A stretch of 64,000 bases of DNA from CADEDH01 sp041394285 (GCA_041394285.1 JAWKIL010000013.1:1-64000), one strand, 5' to 3'. Positions 1 to 9,397 are shown, numbered from the stretch's first letter. The notes: generated by a model from the letters alone, not told the origin. Translations and numbers: made by a program.

Positions 1-1878
1 GTGCACGGCGGCCATCGACAGGGCCCAGGGACCATCGTCGGCGTCGGGCCGTCGCCCCGCCTTCTGGCGGGCCAGCGCCGCCAGCGAAGACCCGAGGTCG
101 GCGCAGCCGGCGCCCAGCAACCCGGCGGCGGCCGCCGGCCATACCGCCGGCCAGGGCGAACGGGCGAGACCGTCGAGCGACGTGGCCAGCAACCGGCCGA
201 GGGTCGGCCCGCCGGCATCGGGGCCGAGGAACCCGGCGATCGTGTGGCCGGCCAGCGCCAGCGGGGCCAGCAGCAGCCACAGGCTCAGCCCGTGGAGCAG
301 CCGGCCGGCCCGGGCCGGGGGAGCGGTGCGTGCCGCCAGGCGCAGCCCCACCGGCGCCAGGGCCGCCCCCGACAGAGCGAGGACCAGCGGGTGCACCAGG
401 GTGGCGGCACCCCCGATCGCCGGCACGGCCAGCACAGCCGAGATCCCCACCGGCCACCACAGGGCATCGACCGCCGCCCCGGGCATCAGTCGACCGACCC
501 GGGGCAGGCCCCGCAGCACCGGGGCAAGAGCGAGGGCCAGGACCGTCGCCAGCAGGGCGGGGGCGGCGGTGGCGATCACGGCCCGCCCCAGGGCGCTGGC
601 GGTGAGAGCCAGGAGGTCCCGCCCGGCGCCGTCGGAGCCGAGCACGCCGTCGAGCAGGGGCGGGCCCAGCGTCCGGCCGCCGCTCGGTCCCGGGTGGGGC
701 GCCAGCAGGAGACCGGCCAGACCACCGGCGCCCAGGCCGGCCACCACGGCCGTGGTGACCCGCACGGCGTGGGCCGACGGCACGGCGGGGCCGCTGGTGG
801 CGGCGAACAGGACCTCGGTACCGGCCCGCGGCGCCGGGTGGCGGTTCCGGCGCCGGGCCGCCACCGGGGCCAGGGCCAGCGCCAGCAGATCCACGGCCAG
901 GGCCACGGCGGCGGCCCCCACCGCCAGCATCGCCACGACGTCGAGAGCGCCCCGGGCGTCGAGGGCCACGGTCGATCGCTCGGCCAGGCGGGCGAACAGG
1001 CCCGGCCGGCGGAACACCACCTCGCTGCCGGCCAGCCCGGCCGCCAGCAGGGCGACCGGCAGGCCGACCGGCCGGGCCGGGCCGGTTCCGGGGGCGGCCC
1101 GGGCCGGGCCCCGGTCGGCCAGGGGGGCGGCCAGAGCGGTCCAGCACCGGGACTCGCCCGGCCGGGCCGGGGTGAACAGGGCAGCCAGCACCGGGGCGGC
1201 GGGTAGGCCGGCGGCGGCGCCGGGCAGGAGCAGGTCGTCGACGAGGCGGGTCCAGCTCGTCGACGGTCCCACGGCGCCGGCCCCCGATCCGGGTCCCAGG
1301 CCCCGGCGCTCGAGCAGCCAGTACCGGGCGGCCAGAGCCAGGGGAGGGCCGGCCAGCGAGGCCAGCAGGAGGCCGGTTCCGGTCACGGCGCCGGTGAGCC
1401 GCCGCCAGCGGGCCACCAGGGCCAGGATCAGGCCGCCGACCACGGCCACGGCCAGCGCGGTGACCGCCAGCTGGGCGCTGACGGTGGCGGCATCGGCCAG
1501 TACCGGGCGCACCGGCACGAGATCGGCCAGCCACGAGCCGTAGGCGCCGGGGCCGGAGGCACTCCCGGCCGGCCACCGGCGGGCCAGGGCCCAGGCGGCG
1601 GCCGTGACGCCGAACACGATCGTCGGCGCCCGGAGCAGCGCCGCCACGGCGTCCCAGCGCCCCGCCGCCTCCCTACTGCTCCCGGGCGGCGGGCTGGGGG
1701 CAGGGTCGCCGAGGCCCGGGTCGTCCGGTGCCGGCGGGGCACCGTCGATGACCCGCAGGTCGTCGGTGGTGGCCGACGGCGGTGCCGGGGAGCCGGTGGC
1801 GTCGCCGCCGGCGGTCGGTCGAAGGCCGCCGTTGCCATGGCCGACAGTCTGCCACCGTCGGCCCGCCAGGGGGCTCAC
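1..1878 (-). CDS. ABC transporter permease, fused DppB/DppC-like, partial (3' end outside window)
   Basis: Reading the minus strand by hand from GTG 1878 gives 626 codons without a stop, running off the left edge. The stop codon of the upstream hydrolase gene is in the same frame, so GTG 1878 is the first usable start, 33 nt behind it. Residues 1-65 are Pro/Ala/Gly-rich and probably cytoplasmic. After that comes a strongly hydrophobic protein. The first half holds a segment around residue 105 (YGSWLADLVPVRPVLADA) that resembles the start of DppB-type permease domains. The second half holds LGSDGAGRDLLALTASALGR (about residues 410-430), which matches the conserved entry motif of DppC-type permeases. 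This suggests both halves of a peptide/nickel importer permease are joined in one chain. The match is diverged, so the substrate is unknown and loss of transport activity is possible. No binding protein or ATPase is in view; they may lie to the left. Confidence 0.6.
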   Translation of the reverse strand, partial: MSPLAGRRWQTVGHGNGGLRPTAGGDATGSPAPPSATTDDLRVIDGAPPAPDDPGLGDPAPSPPPGSSREAAGRWDAVAALLRAPTIVFGVTAAAWALARRWPAGSASGPGAYGSWLADLVPVRPVLADAATVSAQLAVTALAVAVVGGLILALVARWRRLTGAVTGTGLLLASLAGPPLALAARYWLLERRGLGPGSGAGAVGPSTSWTRLVDDLLLPGAAAGLPAAPVLAALFTPARPGESRCWTALAAPLADRGPARAAPGTGPARPVGLPVALLAAGLAGSEVVFRRPGLFARLAERSTVALDARGALDVVAMLAVGAAAVALAVDLLALALAPVAARRRNRHPAPRAGTEVLFAATSGPAVPSAHAVRVTTAVVAGLGAGGLAGLLLAPHPGPSGGRTLGPPLLDGVLGSDGAGRDLLALTASALGRAVIATAAPALLATVLALALAPVLRGLPRVGRLMPGAAVDALWWPVGISAVLAVPAIGGAATLVHPLVLALSGAALAPVGLRLAARTAPPARAGRLLHGLSLWLLLAPLALAGHTIAGFLGPDAGGPTLGRLLATSLDGLARSPWPAVWPAAAAGLLGAGCADLGSSLAALARQKAGRRPDADDGPWALSMAAVH

Positions 1879-1911
1879 GGTCCCCGACGGATGCCGGGCG
1901 GGCGGCTCAGC

Positions 1912-2598
1912 TCAGCTCACACCGGCGGCCGTACCCAGGTGATCGGCCAGGAACTGCCGGGTGCGGTCCCAGGCCAGCCCGGCCGCCTCCGGATCGAACG
2001 TGTCGCCCTCTTCGAAGAACCAGTGATGGGTACCGGGATAGAGGTGGAACTCGGTGTGACGACCGCCCAGGCGGATGAAGGACTCGGTGACCACCCGGTC
2101 CTCCTCGCTCACGATGTGGTCCAGCTCGGCGTAATGGCCCTGGTAATCGGCCGTGGCGTCGTCGAAGTCGATGCTCTGGGCCCCGTAGAAGGCCACCGCC
2201 GCCCCGACGGCCCGGGGCAGGCGGGCCGACAGCCACAGGGCCAGCGAGGCGCCCATGGAGAACCCGATCACGGCGATGGGCTTGGCCGGGTCGGCCGACA
2301 GGGCCCGCAGGGTGTGGGCCGACGACATCACCAGGCCCGACAGCTCGTCGGCGTCGACGCTGCCCAGCACGGCCTCGCCCTCGGCCTCGGTGACCGGCTG
2401 GACCCCGTCGAACATGTCGGGGGCCAGCACCGTGTATCCCTCCTTGGCCACCCGGCGGCAGAAGTCGCGCACCCACTGGGTGAGCCCCCACCAGGAGTGC
2501 AGGATGAGCACGCCGGGACCTTCACCGCCCCCGGGCGGGGCGACCAGGAAGGCCTCACCGGCCCGCACGTTCGTGAACGGCGACGAGTCTGCGGCCAT
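1912..2598 (-). CDS. Dienelactone hydrolase family protein (serine variant)
   Basis: A 228-residue alpha/beta hydrolase of the dienelactone hydrolase family. The nucleophile elbow reads GFSMGASLAL, so serine replaces the cysteine of classical dienelactone hydrolases. An Asp and the HHWFFEEG segment near the C-terminus fit the rest of the triad. The N-terminus (AFLVAPPGGGEGPGVLILHSW) is typical of the family. I start at ATG 2598 rather than the GTG at 2601 because a TAGGGT box ends six bases before the ATG, the spacing of a leaderless transcript. The gene is divergent from the BrkB-like gene and is followed closely by the permease. Substrate is unknown; carboxylic ester or lactone hydrolysis is the family role. 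Confidence 0.85.
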   Translation of the reverse strand: MAADSSPFTNVRAGEAFLVAPPGGGEGPGVLILHSWWGLTQWVRDFCRRVAKEGYTVLAPDMFDGVQPVTEAEGEAVLGSVDADELSGLVMSSAHTLRALSADPAKPIAVIGFSMGASLALWLSARLPRAVGAAVAFYGAQSIDFDDATADYQGHYAELDHIVSEEDRVVTESFIRLGGRHTEFHLYPGTHHWFFEEGDTFDPEAAGLAWDRTRQFLADHLGTAAGVS

Positions 2599-2604
2599 CA
2601 CCCG

Positions 2605-2610
2605 ACCCTA
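2605..2610 (-). promoter_or_regulatory. Leaderless -10 box for the dienelactone-hydrolase-like gene
   Basis: TAGGGT on the minus strand, six bases before ATG 2598. It decides the start codon. It shares the 89-bp divergent spacer with the promoter of the BrkB-like gene. Confidence 0.5.
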
Positions 2611-2678
2611 CCGCACCATGCCGCGGACCGTAACCCGTCAGCTGCCCCGGGCTACCCGAGGAACCCGGAGGGTTCCCC

Positions 2679-2684
2679 TAGGGT
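2679..2684 (+). promoter_or_regulatory. Leaderless -10 box for the BrkB-like gene
   Basis: TAGGGT, six bases before GTG 2691. No Shine-Dalgarno sequence is present between it and the start codon. Confidence 0.5.
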
Positions 2685-2690
2685 GGCAGG

Positions 2691-3623
2691 GTGACGCGAG
2701 GCCCGTTCAAGCTGCTCGCCGCCTCGTGGCGGTTCGTGGTCGACGTGGCCGTGCGCTGGTACCGGGGCGGGGTGGGAGACCTGGCGGCGGGGGTCACGTT
2801 CTGGATTCTCGTGTCCCTCCCGGCGGCCGTGCTGGCCCTGCTCGCCGCCCTGGGGTGGCTGGGCCGCATCATCGGTACCGACCTCAAGACCGATCTGCAG
2901 GAGAACGTCACCGGGTTCGTGGACCAGGTGTTCACAGCCCAGGGGTCGAGCGTGCGCTCGGCGGTCGACTCGCTGTTCGATCAGACGAACCCGGGGCTGT
3001 TGACGGTGTCGCTGGCCGTCGCCCTGTGGTCGGTCAGCCGGGGATTCGCCGGGCTCATCCGGGCCCTGGAGGACATCTACGAGGTGGAGGACGGCCGGGC
3101 CTGGTACCACACCCGCTTCGTGGCCCTGCTCCTCGGCCTGGGCAGCCTGCTCATCTCGGTCCCCCTGATCCTCATCGAGCAGCGGGTCTGGAACGAGATC
3201 GACGACGGCGTGGTCGAGCAGGTGGCCCGAACGGTGGTGGCGGTGGCGGTGCTCGTCGGTTGGGCCTCCACCATCTACCACTTCGCTCCGGCCCAACGCA
3301 GCCGCTTCCGTGACGATCTGCCGGGGGCGGTGGCGGCGGCCGTGATGTGGTGGCTGCTCACCATCGGGTTCGGCTGGTACGTGAGCCTCACGGCCGACGC
3401 CAACGGCGTGACCGCCGCCATCGGCGCCAGCCTCCTCGCCCTCACCTGGCTCTGGATGTCGGCCCAGGTGCTCCTGATCGGGGGCGTCGTGAACTTCGTC
3501 TACGGGCAGCGCCGGCGGATCCCCCGCCGCCGCCACCGGTGGCATCTGGCCGACCGCCTCACCGGCGAGATCCGCAAGATCACGGCCAACGGCGACGGCG
3601 CCGAACCCGAACCTGGCGCCTAA
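2691..3623 (+). CDS. YihY/BrkB family inner-membrane protein
   Basis: A 310-residue integral membrane protein of the YihY/virulence factor BrkB family, with about six hydrophobic segments. The family signature is visible as SVSRGFAGLIRALEDIYEVE (about residues 112-131), followed by the conserved aromatic/basic loop and long membrane helices. The C-terminal tail is basic and cytoplasmic. The exact function of the family is not settled; members are often called ribonuclease BN-like for historical reasons, and that name does not describe their activity. The GTG start is supported by the leaderless -10 box just upstream. It is transcribed toward the chemotaxis operon but separated from it by 95 bp that carry a different promoter type. 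Confidence 0.88.
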   Translation: MTRGPFKLLAASWRFVVDVAVRWYRGGVGDLAAGVTFWILVSLPAAVLALLAALGWLGRIIGTDLKTDLQENVTGFVDQVFTAQGSSVRSAVDSLFDQTNPGLLTVSLAVALWSVSRGFAGLIRALEDIYEVEDGRAWYHTRFVALLLGLGSLLISVPLILIEQRVWNEIDDGVVEQVARTVVAVAVLVGWASTIYHFAPAQRSRFRDDLPGAVAAAVMWWLLTIGFGWYVSLTADANGVTAAIGASLLALTWLWMSAQVLLIGGVVNFVYGQRRRIPRRRHRWHLADRLTGEIRKITANGDGAEPEPGA

Positions 3624-3626
3624 CGA

Positions 3627-3654
3627 TCAAGTTCACCCCGGCGTCGGCCGAATG
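3627..3654 (+). promoter_or_regulatory. Sigma-28 (FliA/WhiG)-like promoter of the chemotaxis operon
   Basis: TCAAGTTC at 3627-3634, a 12-base spacer, then GCCGAATG at 3647-3654. The FliA consensus is TAAAGTTT, 11 bases, GCCGATAA; WhiG tolerates 15-16 bases between TAAA and GCCGATAA. The site lies 64 bases upstream of the receptor ATG and directly behind the BrkB-like stop codon. A similar element precedes the second receptor gene at 28501-28527. Confidence 0.5.
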
Positions 3655-3718
3655 GAGAGCGACACCAGGGAGCTTCGTCGACCGCGGTCGGCACCGACTA
3701 CTACGCGTGGTACGCCAG

Positions 3719-5821
3719 ATGAGAGTCACACAGAAGGTCCGGCCGGGCGGCCTCAAGTTCAACAGCCTGAGCAGCAAGCTGGTGGCGGCGTTCCTCGCCA
3801 TGGGCCTGCTACCGGCCGGGATCATCGGCGTCTACGCCAACGCCAACGCCATGGGCGACCTGAAGGAGGCGGCGGGCGAGCGCATGGCCGACGCGGCCGT
3901 CAGCAGCGGCCGCATGATCGATCGGAACCTGTTCGAGCGCTACGGCGACGTGCAGGCCTTCGCCGCCAACCCCAAGGCCACCGGCTCGCCGGCCGAGCAG
4001 CAGGATCTGGTCGACTTCCTGACCGGCGCCTACGGCGTCTACGACCTGGTGATGATCGCCGACGCCAGCGGCACGGTGACCGCCGTCAACTCGGTGGACA
4101 GCGACGGCTCGGCGATCGAGTCGTCGGCCCTGCTCGGCACCGACGTGTCGAACGAGGACTGGTTCACCACGGTGGCCGAAGGCCGGACCCCCGAGGGCGG
4201 CACGTATTACACCGACGCTCACCAGAGCGATCTGGTGAGCCGGGCCTACGGCGAGAAGCACCTGACGCTGCCGTTCTCGGCCCCGATCACCGACGAGTCC
4301 GGTGAGATCGTGGGCGTCTGGCACAACGAGGTCTCCTTCGAGCGCACGGTCGGCAACATCTTCGACGCGGCCGAAGCCCAGTACGAGAAGAACGGTCTGG
4401 GCTCGTTCCAGTCCCATCTGATCGACGGCGACGGGCTGGTGCTGCGGGGCCCGGTGCCCCAGGACGCCCTCGCCACCAACCTCATCGACGAGGGCGTGGC
4501 GGCGGCCCAGGACGGCGTGGACAGCCCCGGTGCGTGGGGCTTCGACACCGGCCCCGACGAGGCGACCGGCGAGGAGACGCTGTTCGGCTACTACGGCCTC
4601 GACGGCTTCGAATCGTACGAGGGCTACCACTGGGCGGTGGTGGTGGCCGAGGCGGCCAGCGAGGCCCAGCGGGGGGCCTTCGCCGCCCGTAACGCCATGC
4701 TGGTGATCGCCGCCATCCTCGCCTTCCTGGTCGTGGTCATCGGCCTGTTCATGGGCCGCAGCGTGGCCCGCCCCCTGCGGATCAACGCCGACAAGCTGAA
4801 GAAGGTGGCCAAGGGCGACCTCACCGTCGACTTCGAGGTCAACTCGGCCGACGAGGTGGGCCAGACGGCCGATGCCCTCAACTCGGCGCTCGGTGCCATC
4901 TCCTCCACCCTGGCCGAGGTCGACTCGTCGGCCGGCGAGCTGACGTCGGCGTCGGCCGGGCTCACCCGCCTCAGCGACGAGATGGCCTCGAACGCCAAGC
5001 AGACCGCCGGTCAGGCAACCGACGTGGTGGCCGCCTCCGAGCAGATCTCGGCCAGCTCCACCGCAGTGGCCGCCGCCATGGAGGAGATGGGGGCCAGCGT
5101 GCGGGAGATCGCCGAGAACACGGCCGAAGCGGCCCGGATGACGTTCTCCGCCGTCGAGGCCTCGAGCCTGGCCCGCAACCGGATGGAGAAGCTCGACGCC
5201 TCGGCCACCGACATCGGCAACGTGATCGGGGTCATCACCTCGATCGCCGAGCAGACGAACCTGCTGGCCCTCAACGCCACCATCGAGGCGGCCCGGGTGG
5301 GCGAGGCCGGCAAGGGCTTCGCCGTGGTGGCCAACGAGGTGAAGGCGCTGGCCCAGCAGACGGCCACCGCCACCGAGGAGATCCAGGCCAAGATCGAGGC
5401 CATCCAGAGCGACGCCGCCGGCGCGGTGGACGCCATCACCGAGATCAGCGGCCTGATCGACAAGGTCAACGAGATCGCCACCGCCATCGCCGGCGCGGTG
5501 GAGGAGCAGAGCGCCACCACCTCCGAGGTGAGCCACAGCATCCACCAGGTCACGGTGGGCACGGCCAACATCGCCTCCAGCATCGGGGCGGTGGCCGAGG
5601 CGGCCGATCAGACCCGTGACGGGGCCAGCCACGCCCAGCAGTCCGCCGCCGAGCTGGACCGCCTGGCCAGCCGGCTCAAGCAGCTCCTGGCCCGATTCGA
5701 GATCGCCGCCGGCGTCGATCGCCCGGGCGGTCCGGCCCGCCCGGCTGGCGGGCGGAACGCCGTGGTGGGCACGGTGGCGGTCAACGACCTGGAGCCGCTC
5801 GTGCCCTCCGGGTGGGACTAG
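3719..5821 (+). CDS. mcp: Methyl-accepting chemotaxis protein with periplasmic sensor
   Basis: A 700-residue chemoreceptor. Order of parts: short basic N-terminus, first membrane helix (about residues 17-35), a roughly 270-residue extracellular sensor region of Cache-like appearance, second membrane helix (about 325-345), HAMP domain (about 345-400) and a long coiled-coil signalling domain. The hairpin tip shows EQTNLLALNATIEAARVGEA, the kinase-contact motif of receptors, with Val where Ala is usual. ATG 3719 is chosen because it sits just before the membrane helix; a GTG at 3707 is possible. It is the first gene of the che operon and is preceded by a sigma-28-like promoter. It should form arrays with the CheA and CheW encoded next. 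The ligand cannot be told from sequence. Confidence 0.95.
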   Translation: MRVTQKVRPGGLKFNSLSSKLVAAFLAMGLLPAGIIGVYANANAMGDLKEAAGERMADAAVSSGRMIDRNLFERYGDVQAFAANPKATGSPAEQQDLVDFLTGAYGVYDLVMIADASGTVTAVNSVDSDGSAIESSALLGTDVSNEDWFTTVAEGRTPEGGTYYTDAHQSDLVSRAYGEKHLTLPFSAPITDESGEIVGVWHNEVSFERTVGNIFDAAEAQYEKNGLGSFQSHLIDGDGLVLRGPVPQDALATNLIDEGVAAAQDGVDSPGAWGFDTGPDEATGEETLFGYYGLDGFESYEGYHWAVVVAEAASEAQRGAFAARNAMLVIAAILAFLVVVIGLFMGRSVARPLRINADKLKKVAKGDLTVDFEVNSADEVGQTADALNSALGAISSTLAEVDSSAGELTSASAGLTRLSDEMASNAKQTAGQATDVVAASEQISASSTAVAAAMEEMGASVREIAENTAEAARMTFSAVEASSLARNRMEKLDASATDIGNVIGVITSIAEQTNLLALNATIEAARVGEAGKGFAVVANEVKALAQQTATATEEIQAKIEAIQSDAAGAVDAITEISGLIDKVNEIATAIAGAVEEQSATTSEVSHSIHQVTVGTANIASSIGAVAEAADQTRDGASHAQQSAAELDRLASRLKQLLARFEIAAGVDRPGGPARPAGGRNAVVGTVAVNDLEPLVPSGWD

Positions 5822-5902
5822 CCCGGGGCACTCGCCGATTTCCCTCAGTAGGGGAGCTCTGCGGCCGACGGTGGTCGTGGACGTGACAGACGGACGTGAA
5901 AG

Positions 5903-5920
5903 GGGCCCGGAACCGGGCCC
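5903..5920 (+). promoter_or_regulatory. Perfect hairpin just upstream of the cheA ribosome binding site
   Basis: GGGCCCGG, AA, CCGGGCCC: an 8-bp perfect stem with a 2-base loop, ending about a dozen bases before the cheA ATG and next to the purine-rich GGGGAAG. It could lower cheA expression relative to mcp, or be a weak attenuator. This is inference from position only. Confidence 0.35.
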
Positions 5921-5935
5921 GGACGGGGAAGTGGG

Positions 5936-8527
5936 ATGAGCGACGCCGAGGACATGAGCGAGATCATCGCCGAGTTCCTGGTGGAGAGCCGGGAGAACCT
6001 GGATCGGTTGGACGAGGAGTTCGTCACGCTGGAACAGGATCCGACCTCGGCCGAGCTGCTGGGCAGCATCTTCCGGACGGTCCACACCATCAAGGGCACG
6101 GCCGCCTTCCTGGACTTCACCCGCCTCGAGCAGCTCACCCACGCCGGCGAGAACCTGCTGAGCCTCATGCGGGACGGGGCCATGAGCCTCGACTCCACCC
6201 TCACCACCGTGCTGCTGCAGATGGTGGACCGGGTCCGGGCCATCCTCGACGTGGTCGAGGCCGAGGGCACCGATGCCGGCATGGACGTGGCCGAGATGTC
6301 GGCCCGCCTGATCGCCCTGGCCAACGGCGACACCGGGCCCTCCCCCGAACCGACCCCGGCCGCCCGCCCCGCCGAAACCGCACCGGCCGTCGAGGCGGTA
6401 GAGGAAGCCGAGACCGCACCGGCCGTCGAGGCGGTGGAGGAAGCCGAGACCGCACCGGCCGTCGAGGCGGTGGAGGAAGCCGAGACCGCACCGGCCGTCG
6501 AGGCGGAAGCGCCCGAGACCGCAGCCGAGGTCGAGATCGCTGCCGAGACCGGTGATCCGGTCGACGAACCGGGGGTGGACACCGCCGAGGCGGCGGCCCA
6601 CGAGAGCCCGGGGGCGGAGATCAGCCTGGCCGAGCTGGACCAATTGGTCCACGAGCTGGAAGCAGCCGAGGCGCCACCGGTGCTGGCCTTCGTGGACGCC
6701 CCGCCCGCTCCGACCGTCGCCCCGGCTCCCGTCCCGCCCGCCCCGGCCCCCGCCGCGGCCGCCGGAGCCGCTCCGGCCGCTCCCACTGCCGAGCACGGGG
6801 CCGACGGCGACAAGCCGACCGGGGCCGCCGGACGGTCCAGCACCGAGACGTCGATCCGGGTCGACGTGGCCCTCCTCGACCGCCTCATGAACCTGGTGAG
6901 CGAGCTGGTCCTGGCCCGCAACCAGATCAACCAGAACACCGGCAGCGACGCCTCGGCCGGGCTCCAGGCGGCGGCCCAGCAGCTCGACATCGTGACCGGC
7001 GATCTCCAGCAGGCGCTGATGGAGACCCGCATGCAGCCCATCGGCAACCTGTGGAACCGCCTCCCCCGCATGATCCGGGACCTGGCCACCCAGCTCGACA
7101 AGCGGGTGTCGCTGGAGATGGAGGGGTCCGAGACCGAGCTCGACAAGACGCTGCTGGAAGCGATCCGGGATCCGCTCACCCACATCATCCGCAACGCCGT
7201 GGATCACGGCCTGGAAGACGCCGCCGCCCGCCTGGCGGCGGGCAAGCCCGAGACCGGCACCGTGTCGCTCCGGGCCCGCCACGAGGGCGGCCAGGTGATC
7301 GTGGAGATCAGCGACGACGGCGCCGGGCTGAACCTGGAGGCCATCGGGGCCAAGGTGGTGGACCGGGGCCTGATGAGCGCCGAGGCGGTGGCCGACCTGA
7401 GCGAGCGGGAGCTGGCCAACCTCGTCTTCCTGCCCGGGCTGTCCACGGCCAAGGCCATCACCAAGGTGAGCGGCCGGGGTGTCGGCATGGACGTGGTGAA
7501 GCGCAGCATCGACGAGATCGGCGGCACGATCGACATCCAGACCGAGCTGGGCAAGGGCACGGTGTTCACGCTGCGCATCCCGCTCACGCTGGCCATCATC
7601 CCCGCCCTGCGGGTCCGGTGCGCCGACGAGCGCTACCTGATCCCCCAGCTCAACGTGCTGGAGCTCCACCGGGTCGACCCCACCGCCCCCATCGAGCTGG
7701 TGGGCGACACCCCCCTCTACCGCCTACGGGGTGAGCTGCTCCCCCTGCTCCACTGGAGCGACGTGCTGGCCGACGGCCCGTTGCCGGCCAAGGTCTGGAC
7801 CGACAAGTACATCGTGGTGCTGGAGGCCAACGGCCGCATCTTCGGCTTCGTGGTGGACGCCGTGGAGAACACCGAGGAGATCGTGGTCAAGCCCCTGCGG
7901 GCCCACCTCAAGGACCTCGACACCTTCGCCGGTTCCACCGTGCTGGGCGACGGGTCGGTGGCCCTGATCCTCGACCCCATCGGGATCACCCGGGTGGTCG
8001 ACCTCCAGGCCGGCGACGAGCCGACCCGGGGCGGCGAACACGACCAGTTCCGGATCAAGGCCGGCCACGAGACGGTGCTCGTGTGCACCAGCGGCTCCAC
8101 CCGGATCGGCTTCCCCCTCGACGGCATCACCCGCCTGGAGAGCATCCCGCTCACCAGCATCGAGCACGCCTCCGGGGTGGAGGTGGTCACCTACCGGGGC
8201 CGCCTGATGCGCCTGGTCCGCCTCCAGAGCCTCCTGCCCGGCGGCGGCTGGAGCGGCGGCGGGGGCGGCGGCTTCGACGACATGGTGGAGGCCGAGGCGG
8301 CCCGATCGCTGCTGGTGCTGGTGCACGAGAGCGACGACGACGTGGCCGGGATCGTGGTGGACCGGATCATCGAGGTGTCCGACGCCGATCCCAACGGCAG
8401 CCGGCCCGGCAACTATCCGGTCCGGGTGTCGGTGCTGATCGACGGCAGGGTCACCGACGTCATAGACATCGAAGCCGTGGTGGCCGCCACCCGAGGCGAC
8501 ACCCCTGCCATGAGCGGAGCCTGGTGA
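5936..8527 (+). CDS. cheA: Chemotaxis histidine kinase CheA with duplicated CheW-like C-terminus
   Basis: An 863-residue CheA. The N-terminal Hpt domain carries the phospho-accepting His50 in FRTVHTIKGTAAFL. A long Ala/Glu/Pro linker (about 125-290) contains a tandem repeat and replaces a recognisable CheY-binding P2 domain. The dimerisation helix pair (about 300-360) is followed by the ATPase with its N box (IIRNAVDHGLED), G boxes (SDDGAGL, VSGRGVGMDVV) and then a P5 CheW-like domain. After P5 there is a further stretch of about 180 residues that looks like a second CheW-like fold (ending GNYPVRVSVLIDGRVTDVID), interrupted by a Gly-rich loop. It phosphorylates the CheY and CheB encoded downstream. 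Its stop overlaps the cheW start by one base. Confidence 0.97.
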   Translation: MSDAEDMSEIIAEFLVESRENLDRLDEEFVTLEQDPTSAELLGSIFRTVHTIKGTAAFLDFTRLEQLTHAGENLLSLMRDGAMSLDSTLTTVLLQMVDRVRAILDVVEAEGTDAGMDVAEMSARLIALANGDTGPSPEPTPAARPAETAPAVEAVEEAETAPAVEAVEEAETAPAVEAVEEAETAPAVEAEAPETAAEVEIAAETGDPVDEPGVDTAEAAAHESPGAEISLAELDQLVHELEAAEAPPVLAFVDAPPAPTVAPAPVPPAPAPAAAAGAAPAAPTAEHGADGDKPTGAAGRSSTETSIRVDVALLDRLMNLVSELVLARNQINQNTGSDASAGLQAAAQQLDIVTGDLQQALMETRMQPIGNLWNRLPRMIRDLATQLDKRVSLEMEGSETELDKTLLEAIRDPLTHIIRNAVDHGLEDAAARLAAGKPETGTVSLRARHEGGQVIVEISDDGAGLNLEAIGAKVVDRGLMSAEAVADLSERELANLVFLPGLSTAKAITKVSGRGVGMDVVKRSIDEIGGTIDIQTELGKGTVFTLRIPLTLAIIPALRVRCADERYLIPQLNVLELHRVDPTAPIELVGDTPLYRLRGELLPLLHWSDVLADGPLPAKVWTDKYIVVLEANGRIFGFVVDAVENTEEIVVKPLRAHLKDLDTFAGSTVLGDGSVALILDPIGITRVVDLQAGDEPTRGGEHDQFRIKAGHETVLVCTSGSTRIGFPLDGITRLESIPLTSIEHASGVEVVTYRGRLMRLVRLQSLLPGGGWSGGGGGGFDDMVEAEAARSLLVLVHESDDDVAGIVVDRIIEVSDADPNGSRPGNYPVRVSVLIDGRVTDVIDIEAVVAATRGDTPAMSGAW
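6371..6505 (+). repeat. 36-bp in-frame tandem repeat in the cheA linker
   Basis: Three full copies (6371-6406, 6407-6442, 6443-6478) and a partial fourth encode AETAPAVEAVEE-type units. The copies are nearly identical in bases, pointing to recent expansion. They lengthen the Hpt-to-kinase linker without changing frame. Confidence 0.85.
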
Positions 8528-9020
8528 TGGCCGCCACCAAGACCACACAGCTGCTGGCCACCTTCTGGGTCGGCCACGCCCATCTCGCCATCGACGCCCA
8601 CCATGTCCAGGAGGTCCTGGTCAACCAGCCGATGGTGCGGGTGCCGAGGACCGAGCCGTCGGTCCGGGGCCTCATCAACCTGCGGGGCCAGGTGGTGACG
8701 GCGATCGGGCTGGCCGATCGCCTGGGCATCCACCAACCCGCCGATCACAACCCACCCTTTTGCGTTGTCGTTCGGACCGATGACGGTCCGGTCAGCTTGC
8801 TGGTCGACAGCGTGGGCGGCGTCCTCAACACCGAGGATCTCCGCTGCGACCCACCTCCCGACACCCTGGACGAGGCCATGCAGTACCTCGTCACCGGCGT
8901 GCACCAGCTGCAGGGCGACCTCCTGCTGGTGCTCGACGTGGCCCGGGCGACCGAGGTGCGCGCAGGTGCGAGCACGACGAGCAATGACAACCAGTCGAGA
9001 GACAACCGGGAGGAATTCTG

Positions 9021-9021
<1 letters not shown>
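8527..9021 (+). CDS. cheW: Chemotaxis adaptor CheW
   Basis: A 164-residue CheW domain protein that couples receptors to CheA. Visible features are the N-terminal beta strand (LATFWVGHAHLAIDAHHVQE), the conserved VRGLINLRGQVVTAIGLADRLG segment (split here only by length limits in reporting) and a C-terminal strand ending in a short charged tail. ATG 8527 overlaps the cheA stop (TGATG), and the cheW stop overlaps the cheY start, so the genes are translationally coupled. The tail after about residue 145 is polar and probably disordered. Confidence 0.94.

Positions 9022-9397
<376 letters not shown>

Noticed and set aside
1..1543. Two long plus-strand open frames at the left edge
   Set aside because: Their products are Arg/Gly/Pro/Gln-rich with no hydrophobic or domain pattern. 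The minus-strand frame encodes a coherent membrane protein with permease motifs.
5834..5841. GCCGATTT as a sigma-28 -10 element upstream of cheA
   Set aside because: No TAAA- or TCAA-like block lies 15-16 bases upstream, unlike the two accepted sites.
3809..7669. A 1286-codon minus-strand frame opposite mcp and cheA
   Set aside because: It mirrors codon bias of the strongly supported mcp and cheA genes; the product is low-complexity His/Gly/Leu/Val and matches nothing.
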